Made by a program: the position numbers and the translations under genes. From Plotosus lineatus (Eukaryota > Chordata > Actinopteri > Siluriformes > Plotosidae): 64,000 nt of DNA. The DNA lies in contig CM045731.1 of the NCBI GenBank assembly GCA_024760905.1, positions 56,982,625-57,046,624 on the forward strand, given 5' to 3'. Shown one piece after another: positions 1-11,324 of this stretch (positions are counted from its first letter, which is position 1; the number at the start of each line of letters is the position of its first letter). Under the pieces are notes generated by a model. The model had not been told where the DNA came from. It did not search any database and was given only the letters and a program-made list of their open reading frames with translations.

Positions 1-1173
1 CAATAGGGTTCAGGTCAGGACTTTGACTGGGCCACCCCAAAACCCTCATTTTATTCTTTTTAGCCATTCAGAAATGGACTTACTGGTGTGCTTTGGATCA
101 TTGTCTTGCTGCAGTCCCCAGGTGCACTTTAGCTTGAGGTCTTAAACTGATGGACAAACATTCTTCGCCAGGATTTCTTGGTCGCGAGCAGAATTCATGG
201 TTCCATCAAACATGACAAGTCGCCCAAGTACTGTAGCAGCAAAGCAGGCCCAGATCATCACACTTCCACCACCATGTTTCACTGTTGGCACAATGTTATT
301 TTTATCAAACGCAGTGTTCCTTTTGCACCAGATGTAACGGGATGCATTTCTCCCAAAAGGTTCAACTTTAGTTTCATCAGTCCAGAGGACATTTTCCCAA
401 AAGCTTTGGGGATGATCAAGGTGATTCTTAGCAAAAGTGTGTCGTGCCTTAATATTCTTTTTTTTTTAACAGTGGCTTTCGCCTTGGAACTCTTCGTTAG
501 ATGCCATTTTTGCCTCGTGTCTTTTTGATGGTGGAGTCATGAACATTGACATTAACTGAGGTAAGTGAGGCTTGTAGTTGTTTAGAAGTGGTTTTTGGAT
601 CCTTTGTGACCTCTCCAATTAGTCTGCACCGGGCTCTCTGGGTAATTTTGGTTGGTCGGCCACTCCTGGGAAAGGTCACCACTGTGCCATAGCTTCTCCA
701 TTTATGGATAATGTCTCATAGAGTGGTCTGCTGGAGTCCCAAAGATTTACCAATTACTTTGTATCCTTTCCCAGAATGAGACATCTGTATCATCTTCTTT
801 CATGTTTGCTCTTGAAGCTTACCTTGTGAGACAGGTTTTATGCTAGGGATCTCCTGATTGGAAATATCTGGTAGCAATCAGGCCTGAGTGTTGCAATGAA
901 ATTTAATTCCATTTTCCCCAATAATAGGATTAATCACAATTACTTCACCTTTTAGGGAGGGGAGGGGGCAATTACTTTTTCACAGAGATTCATGTAGGTT
1001 TGTATAGGATTTTTCTCTTAACCAATAAAATCACAACAGGAAAACTGCATTTTTGAATGCTTGGGTTATCTTTATTTATTTAAATTTGTTTGATGATCTG
1101 AAAAAGTTAAGTGTGACAAAGGTGCAAAAAAAGGAGGAAATCAGTAAGGGGCAAAAAAATTTGCAAAGCACTG
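1..1173 (-). mobile_element. Tc1-like DNA transposon remnant, cut by window edge
   Basis: Read on the minus strand, this stretch encodes broken pieces of a Tc1-family transposase (cut-and-paste DNA transposition in the nucleus). The right end carries a Tc1-style terminal repeat ending in CACTG at 1173, followed by a TA dinucleotide. The best-preserved coding piece is the N-terminal helix-turn-helix region at 497-682. The catalytic DDE part lies further left, where the text around 1-450 matches the typical Tc1 coding strand in reverse but is broken by frameshifts. A poly-T tract at 458-468 is one visible lesion. The left terminal repeat is outside the window. It is an inactive copy. Confidence 0.85.
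497..682 (-). pseudogene. Tc1 transposase N-terminal HTH fragment
   Basis: This 61-residue open piece contains the conserved Tc1 segment GRPTKITQRARCRLIGEV followed by the KTSKQLQASL-type helix and ending in DSTIKKT. That is the second helix-turn-helix half of the paired-like DNA-binding domain that recognises the transposon terminal repeats. It is isolated from the catalytic domain by frameshifts, so no functional transposase is made. Confidence 0.8.
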
Positions 1174-1808
1174 TATATATAAACGGACCGAGACAGATCA
1201 TATATTTCTTGGCTAAACCAAGTTTTATATTAGCGTAGAGACTTGATAGATCTTTCTAGCAACTATTGTGTCATCAGGGTGGCCTTCCAGTGTGCATCGT
1301 AAAGTCATGAATGTTTGTAAACACCAGAAATAGGAATTTAAGCCTTGATGAGTATTCCAGGTTAACTAAAGTGATAATAGCAATACTTTGTTTTGACAAA
1401 TGACTGAATGTATCAGTCTAATGGGCATGTCTTTGAACTATGGGAGGAAACCCATACAAGCATGAGGAGGACACACTCTCAGCAATCCCAGGACTCAAAC
1501 ACACAAAATTTGACAGATATAAAGAAGTAGTTGTGTACTATCAGGACCAGGCTACCATACAGTCTCAAGAAGCCTTGTTTATGGTTAGCTCCCAGAAAAT
1601 CAGGAGCTATAGAAATGAGGTATGCAGGATTACTACTGTGAGTGCTAGAAAGAATTTATGGACGAGTGACCTTGACCTGCTTTTCAAGGTCACAAAGGCA
1701 AAACTGTATAGTGTACTGTATTAGGTTTCTGGACAGCAACTTGCCACACACTGAATCTGGGGCTTTCACAATTGCTATGCTTGTATTGGTATTTCATGAA
1801 ATGTTCCT
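1174..1808. other. Non-coding, mostly unrecognised
   Basis: No supported gene. The segment from about 1437 to 1500 resembles the widespread teleost repeat text GGAGGAAACCCA-ACAAGCA seen elsewhere in the window, so at least part is old interspersed repeat. The small open frame at 1440-1724 is not recognisable and starts inside that repeat. Confidence 0.4.
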
Positions 1809-2098
1809 GTGGCAGTGGTAAAGTGCTGGATTACCGATCTTAAGGTTGGGGTACAAACCCTACTGTTAACGGTTGTCACTGCTGTCACCCCCAGTGCAGC
1901 TAACATGTCTCTCATGGTCTATGGTGTGAGGCATGTAAAACAACCACTGTTGACTTTCGACAAGAGGAGGCTGTGTGTTTCTACCCTGAGGTCCAGGGTG
2001 TACTCTGCCCTTGCCCATAGTCGGCTGAGATGGGCATCAGCCTCCCTGCAACCCTAATTATGATCAAGTGGTTCAAAAAATGAATGAATGAATGAAAT
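1809..2098 (+). mobile_element. tRNA-headed SINE, variant with TGAA tail
   Basis: The head GGCAGTGGTAAAGTGCTGG followed by an RNA polymerase III B-box-like segment near 1850 and the body text CAGTGCAGCTAAC match the SINE family that recurs at 21.7, 35.7, 37.7, 38.9 and 49.9 kb. Unlike the copy at 49.9 kb, its 3' part is an L2/Rex-style segment (CCAGGGTGTACTCTGCCC and AGTCGGCTGAGATGGGC) ending in a TGAA repeat. The copy at 37.7 kb carries the same alternative 3' part in reverse orientation. Confidence 0.75.
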
Positions 2099-2231
2099 GT
2101 TCCTTTCACTGAGCGATTCTGGACCCCTGTTGTCTATTTGTATTATTATTCGTAGTAGTAGTAATGTAATTAGCAAAAAAGATCCAAGTCAAGCCATTTG
2201 CATTTACATTTGACTGACACTCTTATATAGA

Positions 2232-2362
2232 GCAACTTACATTCATCATTTTTATACAACTGCGCATTTGAGGGTTACGGGCCTTGCCCAGCAGTTGGAG
2301 TCTGGTAGTCATGGTAGGGTTTAAACCCCCAACCTTCGGATTACCAAGATTTAACCACTTAC
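2232..2362 (-). mobile_element. SINE fragment (GAGCAAGG-type head)
   Basis: In reverse complement the segment reads as a tRNA-like head with the pattern TAAGTGG-TTAAATC, GGTTTAAACCC and GGGCAAGGCCCGTAACCCTC. The same pattern is seen at 21.47, 29.55 and 40.18 kb. It is short and degenerate. Confidence 0.55.
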
Positions 2363-2369
2363 CATTTAA

Positions 2370-3085
2370 TACTTATTCTATAATTAATAATTATTTCAGA
2401 CGTGCCAATACTTGTTTACTAGCTGGGCTCAGTGATATGATTTAACTCTAATTTTATCGCTTTGGATTACGACACTGCAACAGTCGGTCTATAGCACACA
2501 CCTACATAAATACACGCCGGTTTGACAAGCTTTCAACGTGGATTTTGCTCATCTTTGACCTTTGATGGCAATCCGATGTGATTTCAGTGGAAATGGAGCA
2601 GCAAATGGCCAGCGTTAAGGTTAATGTACAGTAAAAGGAGAGGAGTACACGAAGAAAGGAGTTCGAATGAGTTTTAAAGGGAACAAAGGCGCAGCAGCAG
2701 TCAGACTGGAACGGAGACATGTGTATCAACACTGCCCCCTACAGCCTGACCATTATTAATAATTTAATTTTTATTCATCATAATTATTAGATTTATCAGC
2801 ATTTTAACATCACATACTGTACACAGCATCAAAAAAAATAATAAATAAACTTACTGGACAGTTCTGTGGTTCATATTGCTGACACTAATGATTCATGAAG
2901 CCTCGAAGGAAATTCTTTATGAAACAAATAAACAAACAAAAATCAAGAGAACTGACTCAAAGTTTATAAAGTACTCACTCATATGCTCCGGCCTTCCTGG
3001 AGTCGGATCAAGCTGTTCAGCAAAGTTCACTGGACAAAAGCACACCAACACACACCCACATCCCTTTGTGTCTCACACACAGAGA
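2370..3085. other. Intergenic sequence without a supported gene
   Basis: AT-rich sequence with short open frames on both strands (for example 2502-2732 minus) that resemble nothing I recognise. No promoter or RNA gene was identified. Confidence 0.4.
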
Positions 3086-3089
3086 CACC

Positions 3090-6000
3090 TAGGGATGCAG
3101 CCATGGGGGGCAAACCAGTGTCTTTCCCTCACGCCGGTCCCTAGGGATGCAGCCATGGGGGGGGGGGGCAAACCAGTGTCTTTCCCTCACGCCGGTCCCA
3201 AACCCGGATAAATGCAGAGGGTTGGGTCAGGAAGGGCATCCGGCGTAAAACAAATGCCAAATAAAATATGCGAGTCACTACAAAGAATGTCATACCGGAT
3301 CGGTCGAGGCCCGGGTTAACAACGACCGCCATCAGTGCTGTCAACCAACAGGGTGCTGGTGGAAATTGGACTACTGTTGGTCGAAGACGTCGAAGAAGGA
3401 GAGGTGGGAGGTGTTGTCCATAGGCAGAGAGAGAAGAGGAAAGGCATGATTCTAGGACTGAAAATAGGGACTTTTAATGTTGGAACTATGGCAGGAAAAG
3501 GTAGAGAGCTGGTTGACATGATGCAGAGGAGGAAGGTGGACATACTCTGTGTTCAGGAGACCAGGTGGAAAGGTAGCAAGGCGAGAAGCTTAGGAGCAGG
3601 GTTTAAGCTGTTTTTTCATGGTGTGGATGGGAAGAGAAATGGAGTAGGAGTCATCTTGAAGGAGGGGTTGGCCAGGAATGTTCTAGAAGTGAAAAGAGTG
3701 TCAGACAGAGTGCTTATGCCCCACTGGCATGGTGTGAGCTAGAAGAGAAGGAGAGATTCTGGAGTGACTTAGATGAAGTGATGCAGAGTACCCCCAGAAA
3801 TGAAAGAGTGGTTATTCGTGCAGACTTCAATGGACATGTTGGTGCAGGAAACAGAGGGGACAAGGAAGTGATGGGCAGGTTTGGTATCCAGGACAGGAAA
3901 ACAGAAGGACAGATGTTGGTAGATTTTGCAAAAAGGATGGAAATGGCTGTGGTGAATACTTTCTTCCAGAAGAGACAGGAGCATAGGGTGACTTATAAAA
4001 GCGGAGGTAGGAGCACACAAGTAGACTACATTTTGTGCAGGCGATGTAATTTGAAGGAAGTCAGTGACTGCAAAGTAGTAGCGGGTGAGAGTGTTGCCAA
4101 ACAGCATAGGATGGTGGTGTGCAGGATGACGCTGATAGTGAGGAAGGTGAAGAAGGCAAAGGCAGAGCAGAAGACAAAGTGGTGGAAGCCGAAAAAGGAA
4201 GAGTGCTGTGTTGTCTTCCAGGAGGAGTTGAAACATGCTTTGGGTGGTCAGGAAGTGCTTCCAGATGACTGGACAAATGCAGCTAATGTGGTAAAGGAGA
4301 CAGGTAGGAGAATACTTGGTGTGTCATCTGGAAGGAGAGGAGATAAGGAGACTTGGTGGTGGAATGAGGAAGTACAGGAGTGTGTACAAAGGAAGAGGTT
4401 AGCTAAGAAGAAGTGGGACATTGAGAGGACCGAAGAGAGTAAACAGGAGTACAGGGAGACAGCGTAAGGCGAAGGTAGCGGTGTCAAAAGCCAAACAGAG
4501 GGCGTATGATGACCTGTATGCTCGGTTGGAAAGTAAAGAGGGAGAAAATTATTTATACAGGGTGGCACAGCAGAGAAATAGAGATGGGAAGGACGTGCAG
4601 CAAGTTAGACTGATTAAGGACAGAGAGGGAAATGTATTGAATGATGCCAGAAGTGTGCTGGGAAGATGGAAAGAGTACTTTGAAGAGCTGATGAATAAGG
4701 AAAATGAGAGAGAAAAAAAGAGTAGAAGAGGTGACTGTTGAGGACCAGGAAGTAGCAAAGATTAGTAAGGGCGAAGTGAGGAGGGCATTGAAGAGGATGA
4801 AGAGTGGAAAGGCAGTTGGCCCTGATGACATACCGGTGGAGGTATGGAAGTGTCTAGGAGAGGTAGCAGTAGATTTCCTGACAAGAACATTCAACAAGGT
4901 CTTAGAGAGTGAGAGGATGCAAGAGGAATGGAGAAGAAGTGTGACGGTGCCCATTTTTAAGAACAAGAGAGACGTGCAGAGTTGTGGCAACTACAGAGGG
5001 ATAAAGTTGAGCAATACGATGAAGTTATGGGAAAGAATAGTGGAAGCTAGACTAAGGGCAGAGGTCAGCATTTGTGAACAACAGTTTGGTTTCATGCCAA
5101 GAAAGAGCACCACAGATGCAGTATTTGCCTTGAGGATGTTAATAGAGAAGTACAGAGAAGGTCAGATGGAGCTGCATTGTGCCTTTGTGGATCTGGAGAA
5201 AGCATATGACAAGGTGCCGAGAGAGGAACTGTGGTATTGTATGAGGAAGTTTGGAGTGGCAGAGAAGTATGTCAGAGTGGTGCAGGACATGTATAAGGGA
5301 TGTAAGACAGTGGTGAGGTGTGCTGTTGGTGTGACAGAAGAGTTCAAGGTGGAGGTGGGACTGCATCAAGGGTCAGCTCTGAGCCCCTTCTTGTTTGCTA
5401 TGGTGATGGCCAGGCTGACAGACGAGGTTAGACAAGAATCTCCATGGACTATGATGTTTGCAGATAACATTGTGATCTGCAGTGAGAGCAGAGAACAACT
5501 GCAGGAAAATCTAGAGAGGTGGAGGTATGCCCTGGAAAGGAGGGGAATGACGGTTTGCCTCAGTAAAACAGAATACATGTGTGTGAATGACAAGGACCCA
5601 AGAGGAACGGTGAGGTTACAAAGAGAAGAGATAAGGAAGGTGGAGGATTTTAAGTACTATGGGTCAACAATCCAGAGCAATGGAGAGTGTGGAAAAGAGG
5701 TCAAGAAGCGTGTGCAGGCAGGTTGGAGAAAGGTGTCCAGAGTGATGTGTGATAGGAGGGTATCGGCAAGAATGAAAGGAAGAGTGTACAAGACGGTGGT
5801 GAGGCCAGCGATGTTGTATGGTTTAGAAACAGTGGCCCTGGGGAAAAGACAGGAGGCAGAGCTGGAGGTAGCAGAGATGAAAATGTTGAGGTTCTCTTTG
5901 GGAGTAACGAGGATGGATAGGATCAGGAATGAGCACATCAGAGGGACAGCACATGTGAGACGTTTTGGAGACAAAGTCAGAGGGGCTAGATTGAGATGGT

Positions 6001-6232
6001 TTGGACATGTACAGGGAGGGATAGTGAGTATATTGGTAGTAGGATGCCGAGGTTGGAACTACCAGGCAGAAGGCCTTGAAGAAGACCAAAGAAGATATTT
6101 ATGGATGTGGTGAAGGAGGACATGAAGGTAGCTGGTATAAGAGAAGAAGATGCAAAGGATAGGGTGAGATGGAGGCAGATCATGCGCTGTGGCGACCCCT
6201 GAAGGGAAAAGCCCAAAGGAAAAGAAGAAGTG
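3090..6232 (+). mobile_element. RTE-type non-LTR retrotransposon, copy 1 (near full length, inactive)
   Basis: This is the longest copy of a LINE family present at least five times in the window. It begins with a doubled 5' leader: two copies of a segment with GGGATGCAGCCATGGGG and ACGCCGGTCCC at 3091-3137 and 3142-3199. The leader GAAGGGCATCCGGCGTAAAAC follows. Endonuclease and reverse transcriptase coding pieces come next, then the terminal segment TGTGGCGACCCCTGAAGGG plus a GAAAAGAAG-type tail. Coding capacity is broken by frameshifts and a deletion near 3716. Assignment to the RTE/RTE-X superfamily is from protein similarity recalled from other fish elements. Confidence 0.85.
3335..6113 (+). 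pseudogene. LINE endonuclease/reverse transcriptase pseudogene (copy 1)
   Basis: The polyprotein nicks target DNA and reverse transcribes the element RNA in place. Pieces lie at 3335-3742 (endonuclease start, with the CVQETRWKG motif), 3778-4467 (endonuclease end, with ADFNGHVG and STQVDYI), 4421-4741 (linker) and 4704-6113 (reverse transcriptase). The latter shows [36 protein letters not shown] and a C-terminal LRWFGHVQ segment. Compared with copy 2, about 18 codons are missing near 3716. The catalytic FADD box reads FADN near 5458-5469, so this copy has also lost an essential aspartate. Frameshifts separate the pieces. Confidence 0.85.
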
Positions 6233-6242
6233 ACACCTCGGG

Positions 6243-6390
6243 GCAATTTTGGAAAAGCCAATTACCCCAATTACTGCATGTGCTTGGACAGTCGAAGGAC
6301 ATTTGAGCACCAAGAACAAAACTCATGCAAACTCCAGACAGAAACACCTTCAGTGTGCCTGGGACTTGAACCCAGAACCTAAGGAAAACG
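6243..6390 (+). repeat. L2/Rex-like interspersed repeat fragment
   Basis: The text GGGGCAATTTTGGAAAAGCC, ACTGCATGTGCTTGGACAGT and GGACTTGAACCCAGAACC is the common teleost interspersed repeat seen also at 10.3 and 33.7 kb. It directly follows the LINE tail. It is non-coding. Confidence 0.5.
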
Positions 6391-9300
6391 TAAAGAAAAC
6401 CCAAAACTTTTAACAGCACCTCAGTGAAACAATCACACAGACAACATGTGAAAGCAAATAACTGATTTATTAGGATTGTTGACGGATAACTTTTTTAAAC
6501 ACCTCCCAAACAGCCAGCCATTAAAAAGCCACATTATAAAGAATTTGCATAATAAAATTAATTTAATATAAACCACATAGTGGAAGTGATCAACGAAAGA
6601 CTTTGCTGCATGGCGACTAAAAGATTTGACAGGGTTTATTTTTTAACCTCAGGAGAAATTGTCAGTTGAATGAATAATGGAGACAACACACACACAGACA
6701 ACACAGTAAACCAAAAGCAAAACCCCTAAAAAAAAATAAACCTTTAAAAATCATGAAACACAGAAAAACAACAAATAAACCCTCACACACACTGAAGTGC
6801 ACAATCAGCAAGTAAAACAAGCTGCCTTTCTGAAACCCCGGCCACGTTGTCACACACAGGCAGTTAATCATCTCATACTCCTGTATGAAGTAAATAGCTT
6901 ATTAAATAAAACTTCTACATAATAAAAGAAGCTTTAACTAGAGCTTCGTTCCAACACAATTTCCATAACACACCCTCGTCGACTTCCCCAACCCGTTCAC
7001 CCTCACTTAAATCTGGTATGTTGTTAGGGTAGTTTTCCTGAACATTACGATATTACCCAGAACATAACGCCTTCAGTGCTTATGTTCATCTCAATCCTGC
7101 ACATTTTTGCCAACTTTTTTGTACTCTGATTCTTTGCACTTTCAATGTGAGACTGTGAACACAAGACATTATGTTTAAATGGTTAAAATAGCACAAATAT
7201 AAATTATATAGCGCAAAAGTGGCAGAAAAATATTCTCCAGGCACAGAGCTGATGATTGGTGCTAAAAATTCAGCGGTTTAGCTAGCATTCATCTGCTGTA
7301 AAATAATATAAAGTGGAATAACAATAAAAAAAATACAAAAATATGTCCGGAATATCAACATTTCACTCAGATGTTTTGGCAAAATGCCGATAAAATACTC
7401 AGGACGAGTACAATTAATAAAAACCTCACTTAGCATGGGAAGCTAATGAATCTGCCTGCTGTGCCATACTACATGCTACTTTTCTGAAACAGCTCAAGAA
7501 CATTATCAGAAATCTGGCAATTCTTTGCAATGTTCTTGTAGAAGAGATGAATGCAAAACTGTTGGACTCAAGTCGTGAGGGGAAGTTGACGATAGTGTTT
7601 AAGCGGTACTGGAACTCAGAGCTAGTGTATAAAATATTACAAGAAATTACACATTCCACAAGGAGGAAGTTGACATAAAAGCTTACAAAAACAGTACATT
7701 TTGGGAGAACTTTTTGAAAATGGCAGAAAAAAAAATCCTGTGAATTTAGTGAAAAGGTTTTGGCATCCACCAAGAATCTAAATTTCTAGGTGTAAAAATT
7801 AATATCCGACTGCTTGGAGCTAATGGTGCTAAAAATTTAGCTTTCATCTATATAAATTATTGCAAACAGGGAAAGGGCAAAAAAAATAAATATGGAATAG
7901 TTACATGTATAAAGGTTTCCATTTCTCGGAACCAGCTAGCTATAAATGGCAAGCTAGTTACACCCCCCCCCCCCAAAATACCGCATACATAAACACAGAT
8001 GAGTCTAATCTACAAGGACCCTTTCAGTATTTCTCTCAAAAAATAAAAAAATAAAAAATAAATAGATAAATAGAGAACTATTAATAATTACATTAAATTC
8101 ATCTGTCACTGTACAAACACAGATATAAACGGCAGTTTAATAGCCTGTTCTCGGGAGATAAATAATACGGAATTAATTGTAAATGGGAATTAATCGGAAT
8201 CAAATATTCTACTTAAATGTTAACCAATCTTTGATGAACTTGTGGTGATTTCTTCATTTTTAACCAATTTGCACAACTTTAGTTTTACTTCTGACAAGCA
8301 AACTTGCTGCCTGGGGGAAGGAGCAGCTAGTAGGCGCTGCAATCTGATGCATTTTACCTCAACAACAAACTTTAACTACTTATAACTTGAAATTATCTTC
8401 CAAAATCACACTGAGGCTCCACAGAGCTGCTTTAATAGAATTTAATTTTTTCATAAAAACAGGAGGTCAATGACTTCTACTGCCGTTGGCAACCTTAGTT
8501 TGTTAGCAACTGAAGAAATCACCTTCACACAGTTGAAGTGTGTAGTATATTTGAATTGAGGCGAAACAAGTGTGTTACAAAAGGATTTGGAGGCAGAAGG
8601 TGTGAGATTTGGGGGCGGGGTAACAAAAGTTAGCTGGGACATCACAATTTTCTTGTAGGTTTTTATAGCAGGAGGGTGGATTGATACATGGTAAGAAATT
8701 AAGTCGCAACAATTTTTTTCTACAATACTGATATCTTTTTACTGAATTTTTAACGTACCTAATTTTTTGTAAAATTATTAGTTTTCTTTACTTCAGTGTC
8801 ATTGAAATAACTTCAACAATGTTTCAATTATTTTTTTCCTATTTGAAAAACAAAAAGTTTTTTCTTTCATATCACGACTCATTTACGTAGCAGTGCGTGA
8901 TTTAGCTTTGTGCCGATTATCAGTTATCCGATAGGATAACATTTGATCTTCTGGAAAGATAAAGTGTAGACTTAAAATGCAATAGTTTGATTATACTGTA
9001 AAGTGTAATGAAATCGATGATGTAAATCAATGCGAGGCAAAATATAAACATCAAGACATGCCAAACCGTATCATTAACGACCGAACATATTTATCGGAAA
9101 CCAACAATTGCAAAAAAACTAACGCCAATGTAGACTTTCGGTACTCCCAAAAACAAAATAAAAACCCTGCATGAATTCAAGCAACACCACGAAGCCTGGC
9201 ATACTTTTCTTAATTACACGCCCTTGTCATCGACCCCACTGTGCCACTGCCACAATAATCATCGCGATGAGTTTGACTGGAAGGCTGCCCAGAATGCAGT

Positions 9301-9899
9301 GCATTTCTACATACAAGGTTATACATAGTCAATTTGCTAAAATGACTAATCAGCGATGCTAGCTATTTCGCAAGGAAATTATTTTCCAAACACTTGTCTA
9401 ACATGACGTGACCTCTCTTACATCTAGAGGAGGGTCGACGAGGACACATTATATATCGTAACCCAAGACTTGTCTGTTCACCTGAGCAACTCAAACCTCT
9501 ACACACTCGCACACACAAACACACACAATACAAACCTTTACACACGTAACACAACCCTCTGTACATCTACCTCAGAAATTAAACTTTAATAGAAGGGGAA
9601 AGTGATTAGGTTATAATTATACAATATAAATAAATTAAACAGAGAACGAAGCTGAGCTTGGGGACAGCGGGAGGTGTCGAAGTGCAGATGACAAGACGAA
9701 AGGCCACTCAGAGCCATGCCGATATATAGCATGATGAAGTGCTGAAGATATAAACGGGACATGGTTCATCCTTTTCTTCCAGACATTTAGGGTCAAAATA
9801 CGAAAGAAAAAAAAAAAGTGCTTTTCAAAGGGGGTTCCACTATTTTTCCATCCACACGGGCGAAGTGAAGGCAACGAAGAGCAGTGCGGGCAGAGATTC
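6391..9899. other. Gene-poor region, probably e2f1 3' UTR and downstream DNA
   Basis: No protein-coding exon is supported. The sequence is AT-rich and largely free of the transposons found elsewhere, which fits a long 3' UTR of the minus-strand e2f1 gene running leftwards from 9899. Short open frames (6662-6871 and 7426-7773, minus) have no recognisable similarity. Small (CA)- and C-rich tracts occur near 6690, 7962 and 9500. Confidence 0.4.
6466..6471 (-). terminator. e2f1: Candidate polyadenylation signal for e2f1
   Basis: On the minus strand this is AATAAA, followed about 20 bases later by a GT-rich stretch (TGTTGTCTGTGTGATTGTTT), the usual downstream element. It lies about 3.4 kb past the stop codon. 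Nearer alternatives such as ATTAAA around 9582 exist, so use of this site is an inference. Confidence 0.35.
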
Positions 9900-10144
9900 T
9901 CAGAACAGAGGTCCGAGGTCGGTGAAATCACAGTCGAACAGTTCGCTGATGCCCTCATGATCCTCCAGACCAAAGTGGTAGTCTTGCGTGTGGGGCGGAG
10001 ACAAGCTGATGAAACTATCCAGCGGCAGGCCGAAGGGATCCGAACCAGGACCGGCCTGATCCAAAAGGAAGTCTGATGAACCCAATGTCAAAGGGTCAAA
10101 GTCGGTCATCTCGCCGATACCAGAGAACGAGTCGAGAAGTGACT
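9900..10144 (-). CDS. e2f1: e2f1 coding exon 7 (transactivation/pocket-binding)
   Basis: 245 bases ending in TGA at 9902-9900. It contains [20 protein letters not shown] and [10 protein letters not shown], the C-terminal acidic activation domain with the motif bound by RB-family pocket proteins. The acceptor is TTTCCAG. Confidence 0.95.
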
Positions 10145-11288
10145 CTGGAAACAAAAGAGACAAGTTAGTGTGTGCACACGAGGGTGAGTATAAAGCCACG
10201 GAACACTAGTTTTCTCACATGCAACACAAAACCGCAAAGTTAGAGACAAACATCATTTAAATTGAACAATATTTTTTCAATCCGATGTAAATTAGGCCAT
10301 ACAGCTCTAAAGCAGGTCCGTCTCACAGCAAAAAGGTCCTGGGTTTGATTCTCAGCTCAGGCATTTCTGTGTGGAGTTGGTATGTTCTACCCATGCTTAC
10401 AGGGGTCGCCTCCGGGTACACCCACAGTCCAAAAACATGCACAGTAGGTTAATTGGCTGTTCCAAATCACCCATAGGTGCGAGTATGAATGGTTGTGCGA
10501 GTGTTGGCCCTGCGATGGTCTGGCGGGTCATCCAGGGTGTACCCCGCCCTCATCCAGAGTCGGCTGAGATGGGCGCCAGCCTCCCAGCAACTCTAATTAG
10601 GATTAAGTGGTTCGGAAAATTAATGAGTGCTCTAAAGAAACCAACGTTTGAAGATTTTGATTGTTTCTTCCTTCGATTCGCCGTCGTCTCCTCAGTGTGC
10701 CAATCACATGTTTAATTCCAGTTGAATAAACAACACTCTGACCCTCTATCTGAACATAATGTGATGTTCTCCTCTCACCTGTCTCGTTTGATAAAGGAAG
10801 CGGGGAAGCGCTTGGGAGCATCGTTGGCATCGATGATCTCGCTTCCGGTGCGGATGTGGTCAAATGAGGAGGACTATGAGCGGATGATTTTGCAGGACTG
10901 CAGCCTGTGACAGGACTACAAACCCCAGAGCTGTCCTCGGGACACAGGAACACATCAATGGGCCCCTCTGTGCTCTTCAGGGAGATCTGGTACCCCTACA
11001 CGACCAAATCATAAACGTTAAAACTTCTGGCAGTCCAGGGATTTAAACCCACAACCTATCGCTAATGTTTTATTACCTCGCTGGGCTCGGTGACGGTCAT
11101 TTTTGTCTCAGGTGGGGCTCGGATCACGATGACGATCTGATCCGGAGGGTCCACGGTACTACGCAGGTCCTGACACTTCACGTACCCCAACGTGGAAAAG
11201 TGTTAAAGATGTAGCATTACCAAATATTACCCACACAATCACCATTTACAGGGTTCCGACTAAGATCGAAGGTACGTAAACACGCACG

Positions 11289-11324
<36 letters not shown>

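Noticed and set aside
7426..7773. 115-codon minus-strand frame as a gene
   Set aside because: No recognisable similarity, no splice context, AT-rich DNA downstream of e2f1; more likely 3' UTR or intergenic.
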